Below are positions 11,032 to 22,639 of a stretch of DNA of 64,000 nt, piece after piece. This DNA is from Leptodactylus fallax (Eukaryota; Chordata; Amphibia; Anura; Leptodactylidae), in the NCBI GenBank assembly GCA_947044405.1, contig CAMRHE010000021.1, positions 7,548,501 through 7,612,500 on the forward strand. The letters run 5' to 3'. How positions within the stretch are numbered: position 1 is the stretch's first letter; each line of letters begins with the position of its first letter. The notes under the pieces are model-generated. The model searched no databases, had not been told where the DNA came from, and saw only the letters and a list, made by a program, of their open reading frames with translations. The translations under genes were made by a program, and so were the position numbers.

Positions 11032-11479
11032 TTCTGTCCTGTGTGTTGGAGGGAGGCTCTTTGTCCTACCATTTTTTCTTAAGGACTTAAGGATTTGGGG
11101 GTTAACTACATTTTTGTAAGTTTTTTCTCCTCTTTCATCTGTTCATCTTTTTTTCTTGGGAGCTTTTACTCCTGAGGCTTCCTTGTTTCTCCCTGCTGCG
11201 CTCTCTGTCTGTGGCCATTCTGGGATGGGTGTGCCTGCCCTTGTCTGATCCTCAAGCTGAGATGATGTTGGCTGGGCAGGCTGTGCATTCAGTATGTGTG
11301 TTTCTGAACTTGGAGGCTGTATTGTAGGGTTAAAATAAACCTCTTTGTGTATATAAGTTTTATGGGTAAGTATGGTCTTCTCCCTACTTATTTAAACCTT
11401 CTTCCTAAGTTTGTCTCTTTGATAGGCTGTACACTTTTGTTTGATACTGTTCTGACTGCTTTCGATGCAGCGGCGACTC

Positions 11480-11801
11480 AATGAGGGAAAGGTCCTCTAA
11501 GCTGAAAAATTTCGCTTATACAGAGTGCGACATCCCTCTGCCTGATGGTAAGATTACACTTGCTTTTGCCAATTCCATGGGACCCCATCTGAGTATCCAT
11601 CCATTTGTGACGTAATTGTGTGGGTCAAGGAGCAGGATAGAAATCCGGAACTTGATTTCTCAGATCTCTAAAAAGCTTTGTACTGAGAGACATCCTGAGT
11701 CAGTTCCATCAGAAGAGGAATTTCACATACTCAATGTAATGCACTCATGTGATGAAGGCACTTCACAAAATCCCAGCAGGCCTCTTGGTAAGGATGCCTA
11801 G
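11480..11801 (+). pseudogene. DIRS gag-like ORF remnant
   Basis: The translation contains SSKLKNFAYTECDIPLPDGK followed, after a stop and frame change, by CGSRSRIEIRNLISQISKKL and a segment ending at 11801. Position, directly after the left terminal repeat and before RT, fits the gag-like ORF1 of DIRS elements. There is no zinc knuckle, as is usual for the order. Stops make it non-functional. Assignment rests mainly on position within a clear DIRS and on the style of sequence. Confidence 0.55.
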
Positions 11802-12379
11802 GCTGCTGAAGTCCATCTGGTCAGAGACTGTGATGTTGAACTTGGGGAAGCCTCTAGTTCCACCAATAGGGAGCCTAGGGACTTCCAAGTGGACATGACA
11901 CTGGATAAAGCTTTGACAATCCTCGGCCTCTGCTCAGGCTTCTGTGGACATCACCTCCAATGAGGTAGCGAATAAGAGATTATCTAGCAGAAGTTTCCGT
12001 ATACCAGGTCAAGATGGCTGCCAAATCTAGGACTTTCTCTACAGCTGCTAGAAGGCTATTATGGTTGAAACCTTGGGGAGCGGACAATGCGTCCAAGTAA
12101 ACGTATGCTCCCTACCTTTGACCTGGTTAAACATTTTAGCAGAGGCCTGGACGACATCTTGGAAGGTCTTGTGATTAAAAGGACAAGTGCCTTCCACACT
12201 CTTTTAAAGGGAAAGCAGGACCTTCTGGTCAGGGCAGAAGTTATCAGCAGCCGCCTCAATCTACGTTCCAATATCAGAGGCGTGCTAGATATCAGTCCAG
12301 AGGGGCTGGACATAAGTTCCCCAAGGAAGGGGACAGAAAGAAGCCTGGCTTTGTCGCCAACTTTTCGCCTCCTGTGGCG

Positions 12380-15320
12380 GTAAGTACTCCTGTTGGGGGA
12401 TGCCTCTCCCATTTTTTCTCCCCTTCTGGCAGGAGAAGATCCAAGAACTTTGGTCTTGCAGATTAGTACAGCGGGGTTATGCGGACAATTTCTTTGCCCA
12501 CCACAAGACAGATTCTTCGCAACCCGTTTTCTTCCTGCACTGGAGCAGGTTATACTGGAAAATTCCATCCTGAAATACCTGGGCAATGGCGCCTTGGGAA
12601 AGGTCTCCCCTCAGAAGAAGGTTTGGCGTCTACTCTCCAGACTTCCCACTACCAATATATGTTATAGTCCTAATATATCTAAGTCTCTTCATAAGGAAGA
12701 GTGTTTCCAAAGGGACACCGGGAAGTTTGTCACTCTCCACCTAAAAGATACGTACTTACAAGTTCCAGTTATCTTTCTCACAGAAGGTATCTGAGAATTG
12801 CTGCATCAATTGCCGCTCACAAGTGACATTTCCAGTTTGCGGCCTTGCCCTTCGGCATTTCCTTGGCTCCCCACACCTTTACCTAGGTGGTGGCTCCAGT
12901 AACAACCGCACTCAGACTTCAAGGTTTGTTCATAGTGCCATATTTGGACGACTGGCTAATAAAAGCCTAGTCAGAAACCATCCTGCTCCAGCACCTGCAG
13001 ACAACTGTGTCTTTTTTCCAGCATCTAGGCTAATAACCGGGAGAAGTCAGAGGTGATTCCTTCCAAACAGAAGAAGTTTCTGAGGTTCAGTCTAACTCTG
13101 TACGCCTAGAAATTTCTTTAACTCCGATAAGGAGAGAAAAGATAATCAGAGCACTTCGGGCATGGTGGCTCAGTGGTTAGCACTGCAGCCTTGGGTTCGT
13201 ATCCCTGCCAAGGACAGCATCTGCAATGAGACTGTATTTTCTCCCCATGTTTGCATGGGTTTCCTCCAGGGTCTCTGGATTCCTCCCACACTTCTAAGAC
13301 ATACTGATAGGGAATGTAGATTGTAAGTCCTATATGGGACAGTGCCCTATATCTGTCAATGTCCATGAAGGTGCTGCGAAATATGATGCAGAATATGGCG
13401 CTATGCAGGTTACCATAATAAATAATATCTTCTCAAGTTGCGTCGGATGTTCATCATAACAATTATGAGAGTCCTGGCCTCATGTCAGCCTTAGCCAATT
13501 CAGTCCCTTGGACTTTATCGCATATGTGTCCCCTCCAGTCGGAAGTACTAGTGGTCTGAAATCATGGCCCTCCGAGTCTTAACAAGAGGATCAGACTTTC
13601 TCCCAGAACCCATCTTTCTCTCAATTGGTGATACACCTGAAAGTCGGATGTCCACTGTCCAACCTCTTTGGACCCTGTTGACTGATGTATCCTTTTCAGG
13701 ATGAGGAGCCCATCTGTACGAGAAAACCGTACAAGGAGTCTGGAGCAGGCTAGAAAGGATGACATTATCCATCTGGAGGGAACTCAGAGCAGTTTACCTG
13801 GAACTCCTCCATTCTTCTCCTCTTCTCAGAGGAAGAGCTATCAAAATCCAGTCCGTCAACTTGGTGACCGTAATAAACAGGAAGGCACCAGATAATTCTC
13901 CCTCCTCAGGGAGGCAGGCCTTATTTTCATCTGGGCAGAGAAAGATCTGACCCATCTCTTCGCAGTTCACATCAAGGGCTCCTTGAACATAGTAGCGGAT
14001 AAGTTGAGTCGGGGTCTTACCGTATAAGGAGAATGGTCTCTCAATCAAGAGTGTTCCACCAGATCACACTGAAGTGGGGTCTTCCAGAAGTAGACCTTAT
14101 GGTGACCAGACTCGACGCCAAGGTAGAGACTTTCTGCTCACTGCATCAGGAGGACTATCCCTTAGCATTGAATGCCCTGTCCATCCCTTGGTGTACATCT
14201 TCCCTCCACTTTCCATGATACCAAGAGTATTGATGAAAGTCAGACAGCACCAAGCCTCTGTGATAACCAAAAAGAGCTTGGTGTTCCAAACTCATGCTCA
14301 TGAGTTGAGGGATCTATTGGAGGCTTCCCCCAATCCAGAACATGGTTTCCCAAGGAACTCAGAAGTGCCAGGATCTGAGGAGATTCAACCTGACAGCCTG
14401 AAGGTTGCTCAGTCCCTAGAGAACTGTCAGAAGTCGTCCTGTAGACCTTTTTTCTGTGCAAGAGCAGAATACACCAATAAAAGCTACCTAAGGATAGGTA
14501 ATATCTTCAAGGAGTGGTTCTCCAGACAGGAAGTGAATAGTTCAAATCCTTCTATGAGAGTGATTCAAAATTTTCTTCAGGACCGCTTGGATAAGGGCCT
14601 TTCCCCGCCACACTGATGGTACAGGTTTCAGCTGCCCTATCCACCTGTTTAATCAAAAGATTGTCTCAGAACCCCTTAATTCCCAGAATTTCTTAAGCGT
14701 GCTATTAGACTTAGGTCAGTGGTTGTAGCTCCCATTCCACTCTGGGATCTATCCACAGTTCTTTCTGGCCTTTGCAGCCCGCCATTGAAACCATTTGAGA
14801 AGGTGGATCTTAAGTTTCTGGCTTGCAAACCACCTTTTTGCTAGCTATCACCTCAGCTAAAAGAGAGTTGCAGGCTTTTTTCTAAAGAGCCATATATTTT
14901 TTCATTAGGGTCCAGCTCAGATATCTTCCTAGGTTTAACCCTAAGGTGCCCTCTCAGGCTAATATTAACCAGGTGGTCTCCTTACCAGTTTTCTTTCCCA
15001 GCTCTTTCTTCCAAGGAAGGGGGAAAACTCCATACTCTGGATATAGTATGGTGTCTCCAAAATTTATCTTCTGCATACATAGTCATTCAGAAGATTGGAA
15101 AACCCTCTTAATTTAAATTTCTTTTGCTCGGGTTAACGCCCGAGTTTATCAGAGGGCTGTGTCGGCCTCCTGGACTGAGAGTTGGTCTTGCCTTTTGAGC
15201 AGTTTGGGCAGCCGTTTTTGGTCACCCCAACTAACCTTTGTTAAACACTATCAGTTAGATGTCCGTAGTTCAGAGGCTACTGCCTTTGGACATTCATACT
15301 GTACTGTAGTGAGTGAGAAC
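12380..15320 (+). pseudogene. DIRS pol: reverse transcriptase, RNase H and tyrosine recombinase remnants
   Basis: Pieces in shifting frames read in DIRS order. RT: a segment about 12393-12794, then FAALPF-like sequence near 12835 and an intact PYLDDWLIKA at 12938-12967, which includes the catalytic YLDD. RNase H: sequence near 13700-14015 including LRAVYLELLHSS, RGRAIKIQS, and the closing FAVHIKGSLNIVADKLSR just before 14015. Tyrosine recombinase: TTFLLAITSAKR near 14832-14870, whose Arg sits where the first catalytic Arg lies in this family, and FVKHYQLDVRSSEATAFGHS at about 15237-15290, with the Tyr of HYQLD as candidate nucleophile. Many stops and frameshifts, plus a SINE at 13158, show an old copy. 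Confidence 0.85.
13158..13427 (+). repeat. tRNA-derived SINE, copy 2, inserted in the DIRS
   Basis: It begins GGGCATGGTGGCTCAGTGGT (A box) with a shortened B-box region ('gggttcgtatccctgcc'). It continues through 'gtctctggattcctcccaca' and ends in the L2-like tail 'aatatggcgctatgcagg' plus an ATA-rich 3' end near 13427. DIRS pol sequence resumes after it, so the SINE is younger than the DIRS copy. Confidence 0.85.
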
Positions 15321-15349
15321 CCTCCCTACGCGATTTTCTTGATACATCC

Positions 15350-15428
15350 CCATATTGTGCTGCTGTTGGACGTAAGGGGAATCATTGATTATGTAGATAA
15401 TCTGTTTTCCCTTATTCCGAACAGCAGA
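15350..15428 (+). repeat. DIRS internal complementary region
   Basis: Bases 15351-15384 are the exact reverse complement of the left outer edge 10887-10920 (CCCCATATTGTGCTGCTGTT and on). Bases about 15384-15428 are the near-exact reverse complement of the right outer edge 15601-15646 ('gattatgtagataatctg'). In DIRS elements this region lets the two ends be joined during copying of the linear RNA into a circle. Confidence 0.93.
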
Positions 15429-15483
15429 ACAAGCTTTGAAGGATTGAAGGATTGTTGTTTTTTTCTTTTATTCTTTATAACTA

Positions 15484-15649
15484 ACACAGTGAGGGGAGGT
15501 CTCCTTTGCCTCTTATAGGGGAGTATCACTTAATTAATTATGTAAATTAAAAATTCCACCTGTCCTACCAGCACACAGGGGCAGAGATACCCCATATTGT
15601 GCTGCTGTTCGGACTAAGGGAAAACAGATTATCTACATAATCAACGATT
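15484..15649 (-). repeat. DIRS right inverted terminal repeat
   Basis: It runs from 'acacagtgaggggaggtctc' to 'ctacataatcaacgatt'. It is complementary to the left repeat, with an extra ~45 bp of unique outer edge that is matched only by the internal complementary region. This asymmetry is expected for DIRS. Confidence 0.9.
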
Positions 15650-16309
15650 ATCAAGTGTTTTAGATACATTTTAGACTTGTAGGGAAAACAAGTGTGGTCC
15701 TCCAGGAAAGGGGCGCAGCCTAAAGTTACATTCACACTACAGTGAATGATGGCTGTGTGACGTCCTTTTTTTTTTTTTCATTGGACGTCACATAGCTGCA
15801 TTAAATTCAATGTCAGTGCATGGGGGCTATTCACATGACGTTTTCACAGACTGTCAAAATACAGATCATGTCCTATTTTTGGCCACTTTCACTGATTCCT
15901 CCATACACTCAAATGTATGGAGGATCTGTAAAAATGGGTGCTCTCGGATGCAAGACGGTCATGAAAAATGGATGTGTTTCAAGGCTATTTTCTCCTCAGT
16001 TGTCTGACTGTAGCTTTAGCTTCAACATCATGCGCCAAAAATGTGCCAAAACCCAAACTGAATCTAAAAAGGTTTGCTTATCTCTAATTTTAATGCTGGT
16101 TCAGTCAACAGCTATCTGACTCTACTTACCTATACAAATGCATGTTTGTTTGGGCCAAGTGGTGTATGTGTACTGAAATGGAGTTTAAAATCCTTATTCC
16201 GTCCAACACCCATCATCAGGGAAGAAACAAGAGGCTCCCATTTGTATTAGATGATCAGCCAAAACCATCAGGATTATCAAGTTTTCTTGTACAGTACTTT
16301 ACAGTACTA
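15650..16309. other. Non-coding; a possible MITE fragment near 15725-15860
   Basis: A segment with 'cattcacactacagtgaatg', 'gctgtgtgacgtcc' and the inverted 'ggacgtcacatagctgc' is a weak foldback of the kind common in amphibian MITEs. No clear target duplication and no coding sequence were found. Confidence 0.4.
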
Positions 16310-16856
16310 CAGTACTGTGAAAACATTTTAGGCAGGTTTGAAAAAAATGCTACAAAGTAACTATATTTTTTTAAAAACAGAGGTGTTTTTTAGTTTCATC
16401 AATTAAAAAAAAGCAGGTGAATGAAAAAAAAGAGAAGTTTAAATCAAATCAATATTTAGTGTAATTGCCTTTTGAAGGCATAGTCCTGAAAGTAATCATA
16501 TGGCCCCACAGAATCCTGATCTCAACATCATTAAGTCTGTCTGGGACTACATGAAGAGACAAAAGAATTTGAACAAGCCTTCATCCGCAGAAGATATTTG
16601 ATTAGTTCTTCAATATGTTTGGAGCAACCTCCCTGCTGAGTCCCTTCAAAAACTGTATGCCACTGTACTTAAAAGAATTGTATAAGTATGAGCAAGTGTG
16701 CCTTGAAGAACTGAAGCTGTTTTAGATTTAGATTTCTCATTTGTTCTTTTACTTAAATTTGTTAAATGCCAGAAATAAACTATTAACCCTTCTATTTTTA
16801 AGGCATTTTTACTTTGCTAAATTTTTTCAATGCCTGTCTAAAACATTTGCATAGTA
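16310..16856 (+). mobile_element. Internally deleted Tc1 relic
   Basis: The left end after TA reads CAGTACTGTGAAAACATTTT followed by 'aggcaggtttgaaaaaaatg'. The right end 'aatgcctgtctaaaacattt' is its inverted partner. Between them sits the C-terminal tail of a Tc1 transposase (16502-16680): PQNPDLNIIKSVWDYMKR, where the third catalytic acid (usually Glu after NxI) is Lys, then 'SSAEDI'. Most of the transposase, including both catalytic Asp regions, is deleted. A dead remnant. Confidence 0.75.
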
Positions 16857-17273
16857 ATATACATCTACTGTGTATGGTCTGCTTGACATCAAAGCTCACC
16901 TCACATTTTCTTCACTTAGATATCAGTAAAAGTTCTTAGACAACCTAAGAACTTAAAGCAAATACTACAAGAATTTACCTTCGCTGAACCATAAACTATG
17001 CAATGCACCAGAATATCTCTGAGGCCTTTTTTATTTTTTAGAAATGGTGTCTTTATAAAAAGTTAGACTTATTTAAATTGGCAACTGTTCATTTTCCAGG
17101 TTTGCTAACTGTGGTCATAGGTAAGCAAGGCAACCGTGACTTAGTCACCATATGCCCTCTTTCCATACATGCACAAAAGGCTCTGCATAAGGCTTTCCAA
17201 ACAACAGTAATGTGACCTTGTACTGTGTCTGCCTCATCAGGTAAGGTACTGTAGTTGTACAATACCAGATCTA
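16857..17273. other. No gene seen
   Basis: Non-coding sequence between a Tc1 relic and the piggyBac element. Confidence 0.4.
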
Positions 17274-17447
17274 TTAACACTAGAAGTCCCAGAGAGGGGT
17301 CATTTAACATTTCTACCTTTGGAACCCAGAGACGGGTCGAATGACCTGAAGGATTTAAGCAAACAACCTATAATCACCACTTTTGTTCTGTAATTAAGGC
17401 CATTACTGTCACACCACAGGATTTACAATAGGCTGCTGTGGGGGGCG

Positions 17448-17448
17448 C

Positions 17449-17507
<59 letters not shown>
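17448..17507. repeat. (GT)n microsatellite
   Basis: About 28 GT units, nearly uninterrupted, inside the piggyBac 3' untranslated region. Confidence 0.98.
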
Positions 17508-17508
<1 letters not shown>

Positions 17509-17539
17509 AGTGGCATGTCCTTCTTGTGTGACTAGCATT

Positions 17540-19340
17540 TCAGCACTCACTCAGCAGTCTGTCTGCACTGTCGGAACATACCTGGCACTGCCTGGGTATG
17601 TCCCTGGTACATTTGCCACATGTGTATTTGTAGCAGTCAACACATCTCTCAGTTGCACAATTGTTCGTGCATCGATGGTTGACCTGACACTTCGCCCTTT
17701 TGCCAGGGCTGGGTGTGGAAGGTTGTTGCCGAAGGAGTTTCTCCTTGCATGCCTTCTTTTCAGTCACATGAGAGCCACCTAACTCTTTTGCAAGCTCAAC
17801 CAGGAAGTCCACCCGTCTCTCCTGCACCCCAGTGCATGCCTGATAAAGAACATGAGCATTCAGTGCTGCCATGTCAATCATGTTGTAGAACACGGCGAAT
17901 GGCCATCTCCGTGTTCCTGCACGCATGCTGTACTCCCGCACCATTTGGTCCATTACATCCACACCGCACTTTGTGTGGTTGTATTGTGTGACCGTGTTTG
18001 GCTTCCTTTTGTTGGTATCCTCAGTCTCAACCACGCTGTGCATGCTGCTGAGAATGTAGACGGCCTTCTTTCGTTTGGGTGCATACACTGTCAGTGTGGC
18101 ACCAGTGGTTGAAAACACCTGAGTGGTGAATTCAGTGCGGTCCATCTGTCTAGCGGATTGAGGAATTTCCCGGCGACTCTTGTTGACTGTGCCGAGGATA
18201 GTGGTTTTCCGGCTAAGCAGTCATTGTGCAAGTGACGATGATGTAAAGAAATTGTCCGTGGTTACAGTTCTGCCCTTGTCCATGAATGGTTCCATCAGCC
18301 TCATCACTACAGTTTCGGACAGTCTCTCCCCGCTGGGACGACTGGGGTCCTTGCCAAGATATGGGAGGACATTACAGATGTACTTTGATTTCAAGTCGCA
18401 AGCCACCCAAAACTTGATGCCAAACTTGTCTGGTTTTGTTGCAATGTATTGCAGAAAACAGCAGCGAGTCTTTGACGGGAAAAGCTGTTCATCAATAGTG
18501 ATGTGTCGACCAGGGTTGTAGGATGCGATGCAGTTGGTGACAAACGATCTCCACACATCGGAGATTGCAGCAAACTTATCGGTCTCCACTCGCTCACTGC
18601 GTGTGAACATGTCATCAAAGCGTAGGTGTTGCATGATGTCTTGGAAGCGGTTTCGGGTCATAGTTGCAATGATCCTTGGGTTTGCTAGGTTTGCTGACCA
18701 GCTGTCATGTAGTGATGGAACCTTGGTCACCCCCCCGCAAGATAATGACTGAAATAAATGCCATTAGTTCCGGGAGACCCATGAACCAATCCACCTGCTC
18801 CGTGTGACGTGCATGTTGAGTAGTCCATTCTTGAATGCTACGAAGCATGTCAAGAGTGATAAAACAGAGGAAGCTCTGAAGGCGACTCCGGACACTTCGT
18901 CTGGCCTTAGCACTTGGCTCTCCATCTGTAGGGTACGGTTCTATTGGGGTGAAATGGAGACGTTTCCCCACTTCTACTTCAAGCCACACTGTGCCATCTT
19001 TTGCGGTCTCTGTCGGCTCACTCGCCAACCGAGCTCTCTTTTTTGGTAGAGGAGGAGTCTCCTCATCTGCAAGATAAATAATTTCAAATTAACATTTTGT
19101 TTTGGTTCTAAATAAAAAAGATAGTCAGGAAATAAAAATCGGTAATTTGAAAAAAATCTAACCTGAAGACAGCTCAGAGTCCGAATCCAGTTGAAGGACT
19201 ATGTCTTCTCCATCTGAGTCAGAAGGGTTGGTGTTGCTCAGGATCAGTTCCAATGCCTGTTGAATGGTGTGCCTTCTCTGCATTTTGTTTCTTGTGAACA
19301 AAATAGGTGAAGCAGTCCCTTCACATCCCCCACAGCACAA
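17540..19340 (-). pseudogene. piggyBac transposase, one 96-bp intron, one frameshift and one stop
   Basis: It cuts and pastes the element at TTAA sites in the nucleus. Exon 1 (19340-19163) encodes about 60 residues, Asp/Ser-rich at its end. Exon 2 runs from 19066 and starts with acidic residues then PLPKKRAR, a likely nuclear signal. Family blocks follow: QVDWFMGLPELMAFISVII, MTRNRFQDIMQHLRFDD, HITIDEQLFPSKTR (first catalytic Asp), VTTDNFFTS (second Asp), NHTKCGVDVMDQM (third Asp) and a C-terminal Cys-rich domain (CTNNCATERCVDCYKYTCGK). Length, about 565 residues, is normal. Two lesions are seen: an extra G in a 7-G run at 18730-18736 (minus-strand G), and a TGA at 18221-18223 just after the second Asp. 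Everything else is open, so the copy is young or recently lost. Confidence 0.93.
19067..19162 (-). other. Probable 96-bp intron in the piggyBac transposase
   Basis: On the minus strand the donor reads CAG|GTTAGA and the acceptor TTATTTATCTTGCAG|ATGAGG. Reading through the donor hits TAG at once, while joining the exons keeps phase (G + AT gives Asp) and continues the acidic N-terminus into the NLS and core. The interior is AT-rich, unlike its exons. Confidence 0.85.
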
Positions 19341-19612
19341 AAGGCTGCATGCAAATTTGCAACCTTATGCATATTCCCAGCACAACAATGCAGCTGGGGG
19401 ATGGGCAGACACACTCAAGAGCATCTTACATTCTTTTGTTTACACTCTCTTACAAGACCTGAGGTGGATCAACACAATTGCCCCCTGCAGATTCCTCAGA
19501 CAATGGCCACATTTACAAATGAAAGGATGCTAATTGGAGCCATCAGAGTTGTCTGTTTGGACTTTCAGGACTTCAAGGGGGAGCTCGAAATTTCTGGGAC
19601 TTCTAGTGTTAA

Positions 19613-20174
19613 AGTGGTTGGAAAAGAAAGTAATAAGCAATTCTATAAGAGATTGTCAAATTGGGCTAACATACGTTGTAGAACATATCAGGCTTGCTGC
19701 TATCTGAATGTTTAACAAATGTAAATTTTAACAAAACTTGTTTTCCATTATTTCACGGTTAAATAGAAGTTGAAAATGTGTCATCAAAAAGTTCCATTTC
19801 TTGATTATTATTTTTATTCCCCCCAGATTTACTTTGATTTGCTCACATTTTATTTGTTTATGTGAAAGGACATTTCCAAATCCATAGTTTCATTTTTAGA
19901 TTATTTCAATCAATAATAACAACAACTTGAAGCTTCTCTACTGGGGAATCAAGTTCCAGATCAGTAAGTCTTTTCAACTTTACCATTTTAAAGAAGAAAG
20001 TAACTGACTGTAACAATTTTTTCTTCAATATATGTCATCTTTTGATCATCTTTTTTTCTAAAGTTTTCCACATCAAACTAATAAAAGAAAAACAGAAGAA
20101 CAGCAAACTATACATACAAACTGAGTTTATGATTAAATCAAGGATAAAAGTAAAATTTAGTTTCTATAAGTATA
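19613..20174. other. No gene seen
   Basis: AT-rich, non-coding. Confidence 0.4.
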
Positions 20175-20178
20175 TTAA

Positions 20179-20731
20179 CCACTTCTTGACACCCACCGTA
20201 CTATTACGATGGATGTCGGGTTTTTAAATATTGCTGTCACTCAAGTGCTTAGTGGTTGCCATAGCCATCGGGTCTATACTTTATTAACTGCATTGCAATG
20301 CAGTGTATTAGTGATCAGACCTCCTGGGGTTCAAGACCCCTAAGTGGTCTAAAAATAAAAGTAAAAAAAAAATAAAATGTTTAATTCTCCCCTCTTTCCC
20401 TGGATCATATATAAAATTAAATAATTAAAGTAAAACACACAAAATTAGGTATCCCTGTGTCCAAAATCGCCAAGTCTACAAAATTATAAAAATATTTTTC
20501 CCATACGGTGAACACTGTAGAAAAAGAATCCAAAGTTTCACCTCCCTTTGAAAAGAAAGCTGTCAAAACAATAGACTTTCCCTAAAATGTTATAAATAAA
20601 AAGTACATCTGGCCCTGCAAAAAAAATACCCCTTATGCAGCCCTGTACACTGAAATATAAAAAGTTATGGATGTAAGAATATGGTGAGTCCAAAGATTTT
20701 TTTCTCAAAGTTTTTTATTTTTTTTAAGGGG

Positions 20732-20789
<58 letters not shown>

Positions 20790-21071
20790 GTATCTCTGTA
20801 AGTGTACCAACCCATATAAGTAGGTGATGTCATTTTGGTGTAAAAACAAAGGCCGCAAAAAAGTCCCGTAAATGCAGTTTTTCTCTAATTCCACCCCATA
20901 CTGATTTTTTTTTATAGTTTTCCAGTACATTGTATGGAATATTAAATTTTACCATTACAATGTACAAGTTGTCCCATAAAAATTAAGCCCTCATATGGCT
21001 CTGTAATACTAAAGTTATATTTTTTGTTTCTTTTTTCACAAAACTTGTAAAATGGCTACAGTGGGAAGGGG
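20179..21071 (+). mobile_element. TTAA-type MITE, complete
   Basis: TTAA at 20175-20178 and 21072-21075. The left end is CCACTTCTTGACACCC and the right end, on the complement, CCCCTTCCCACTGTAG, imperfect inverted ends. Near the left end is a small foldback ('caccgtactattacgatgga'). Shared landmarks with 7942 and 62805 include 'cccatacggtgaacac', 'catctggccctgcaaaaaa', 'tatggtga' and 'taccattacaatgtaca'. No transposase. A (TA)n run at 20732-20783 is internal. Confidence 0.8.
20732..20783. repeat. (TA)n microsatellite
   Basis: About 25 TA units inside the TTAA MITE. Confidence 0.97.
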
Positions 21072-21075
21072 TTAA

Positions 21076-22639
21076 TATGTAAAATAAACTATATCCTACA
21101 GGATTGGTATTCTGTATTTTGTATCTTTTGTAGTAATTGACAAATCATACTCAACATAGAAATATAATAAGTTGACAACAGGAAAAGACCACATGACCAT
21201 TAGAAATGATAAAATAAATTCACCAGAAAACCAAAATGATTTGCATATTGGAGAATCAATAAATAGTAGGATAGTTAAGGATTGATTAATCTCTAGTGAA
21301 CATGTGTTTGTTTTCTCATCTGCAATGGTCGTGAAATTTGGTCATTCTGTATATAATGTATTGTCCTATAGAATATAAAGCATTTGTTTTCTTAATATTC
21401 TTAAAGACATGTATTCGTTGGCCTTCTAAATGGGTTTATTTCCAGAGAATGGACACTTTTTCTGTGTGCAAAGTTACACTGTCATACACTTTAAGTTACC
21501 ATTTATCACAACAACACTTTTCCTTTCATCTTTATGACAGTCATTGCAAGGTTTTTGGCCCATACAAGGGAACATAAAGAAATGTCACAGGCAGGCTTGT
21601 AAAAGAGACATTACTGATGGCAGCCCTGTCTCCTTTGGTTATGTTTTTATTCATAAGTGTGCTGTATGATGACATGTTTCTCTGAACTCAGTGTAACCTT
21701 TGTTTTGTTTTATCTATTAAATTTATTACATTTTATTTTACTACATTTATGTACATACTTATATACATGACTATATATGCATGTTGCTGTGTTATGGAGC
21801 ATAAACTTGTCAGCTTGCATCTGGGAATGGGTGATTTCATAGAAGGAACTTACTTTGGCTTCAAAAAGGGCCAGTCAGCTCTCTGGACAGTTTTCAAGAG
21901 GAAATATGCTCCATTATCATTATTTTATGTCCATTAACCGATGCTCACATAAAGTATTTGTGTGTTGTTTACACTATATACTGCAACACTGACACATACA
22001 TCACAGCACCTATCACATAGAATGCATCAAGCAATAGAAATGTTGATTCCCCTGCAGTCACTGCAGTAAAGAATCCTGAAATGTAATTTTTTTTTATTGA
22101 ATTTTGCTGTATTTACCATTCCTGCATGTTTTCAGTATAGCACCATTCGGTTTTTATGTTGCTGTTTTTATAGATAGTTACCTGGTTTCTATATTTGACA
22201 TTGTTGTAAATAGTATAATATCTGGCAGGAGTTTTTGCTACATAAAGTGCTCTTTTTGTCATTTAGTGTCTGGAAAATTGGAAAAATGACCAAGCTGCTG
22301 AAGTGGAAAGATAAGGGATCACAATTTTTCTGGGACAATCTAGAGTTAGGACTGCCTTATGAACTTCATTAGTTGCCAGCTGAGAGCAATGTTTCCTTTA
22401 ATCTGTGCAGCAGCAGAGCCACACATCTTGAAAACCATCCCCACTCAGTAAATGTTTGCTGCCGAGCAGAATCCTTAAGATCTCCTCTTAATTGTAGGCC
22501 ACATCATTCATGATTTGCTTTTCCCTATGATAGAGAGAACTGTGCACTGTTTAATAGCTGCACAGTCTACTCTCTCTCACTTCATTCATCACTGTGACAA
22601 AACAAGACACAAGTCCCTGAACAATGAGTCTTCAGCTTC
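21076..22639. other. Non-repetitive, gene-free; possible conserved non-coding DNA at 22310-22560
   Basis: No terminal repeats or coding domain recognised. The part at about 22310-22560 has balanced composition, lacks low-complexity runs and contains short motif-like words ('cctttaatctgtgcagcag', 'cctcttaattgtaggcc'). It could be an ancient non-coding element, which only a cross-species alignment can show. Confidence 0.35.

Larger units (their letters stand above)
10885..15649 (+). mobile_element. DIRS-type retrotransposon, full structure, decayed genes
   Basis: Inverted (not direct) terminal repeats flank decayed gag, RT-RNase H and tyrosine-recombinase coding on the + strand. The left repeat (about 10885-11031) and the right repeat (about 15484-15649) are complementary over about 140 bp ('cacaatatggggtatctctg' ... 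'ctcccctcactgtgtt'). An internal complementary region at 15350-15428 copies, in reverse complement, the unique outer edges of both repeats joined together. This is the hallmark of the DIRS1 order, which integrates a circular DNA by a tyrosine recombinase and leaves no target duplication. A SINE is inserted at 13158. Length is 4.76 kb. Confidence 0.93.
17278..19608 (-). mobile_element. piggyBac element, 2.33 kb, TTAA-bounded
   Basis: TTAA lies at both edges (17274-17277 and 19609-19612). The inverted ends read CACTAGAAGTCCCAGA at the left and, on the complement, CACTAGAAGTCCCAGA at the right, a 16-bp perfect match. A single transposase gene on the minus strand fills the interior. The TTAA target and the transposase family identify the superfamily without doubt. 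The long GT microsatellite at 17448-17507 lies between the gene's 3' end and the left terminus. All the parts of an autonomous element are present, but the gene carries two disabling lesions. Confidence 0.95.

Noticed and set aside
10885..15649. LTR retrotransposon or long-TIR DNA transposon
   Set aside because: Terminal repeats are inverted, RT and tyrosine-recombinase blocks are present, and an internal complementary region exists. That is DIRS.
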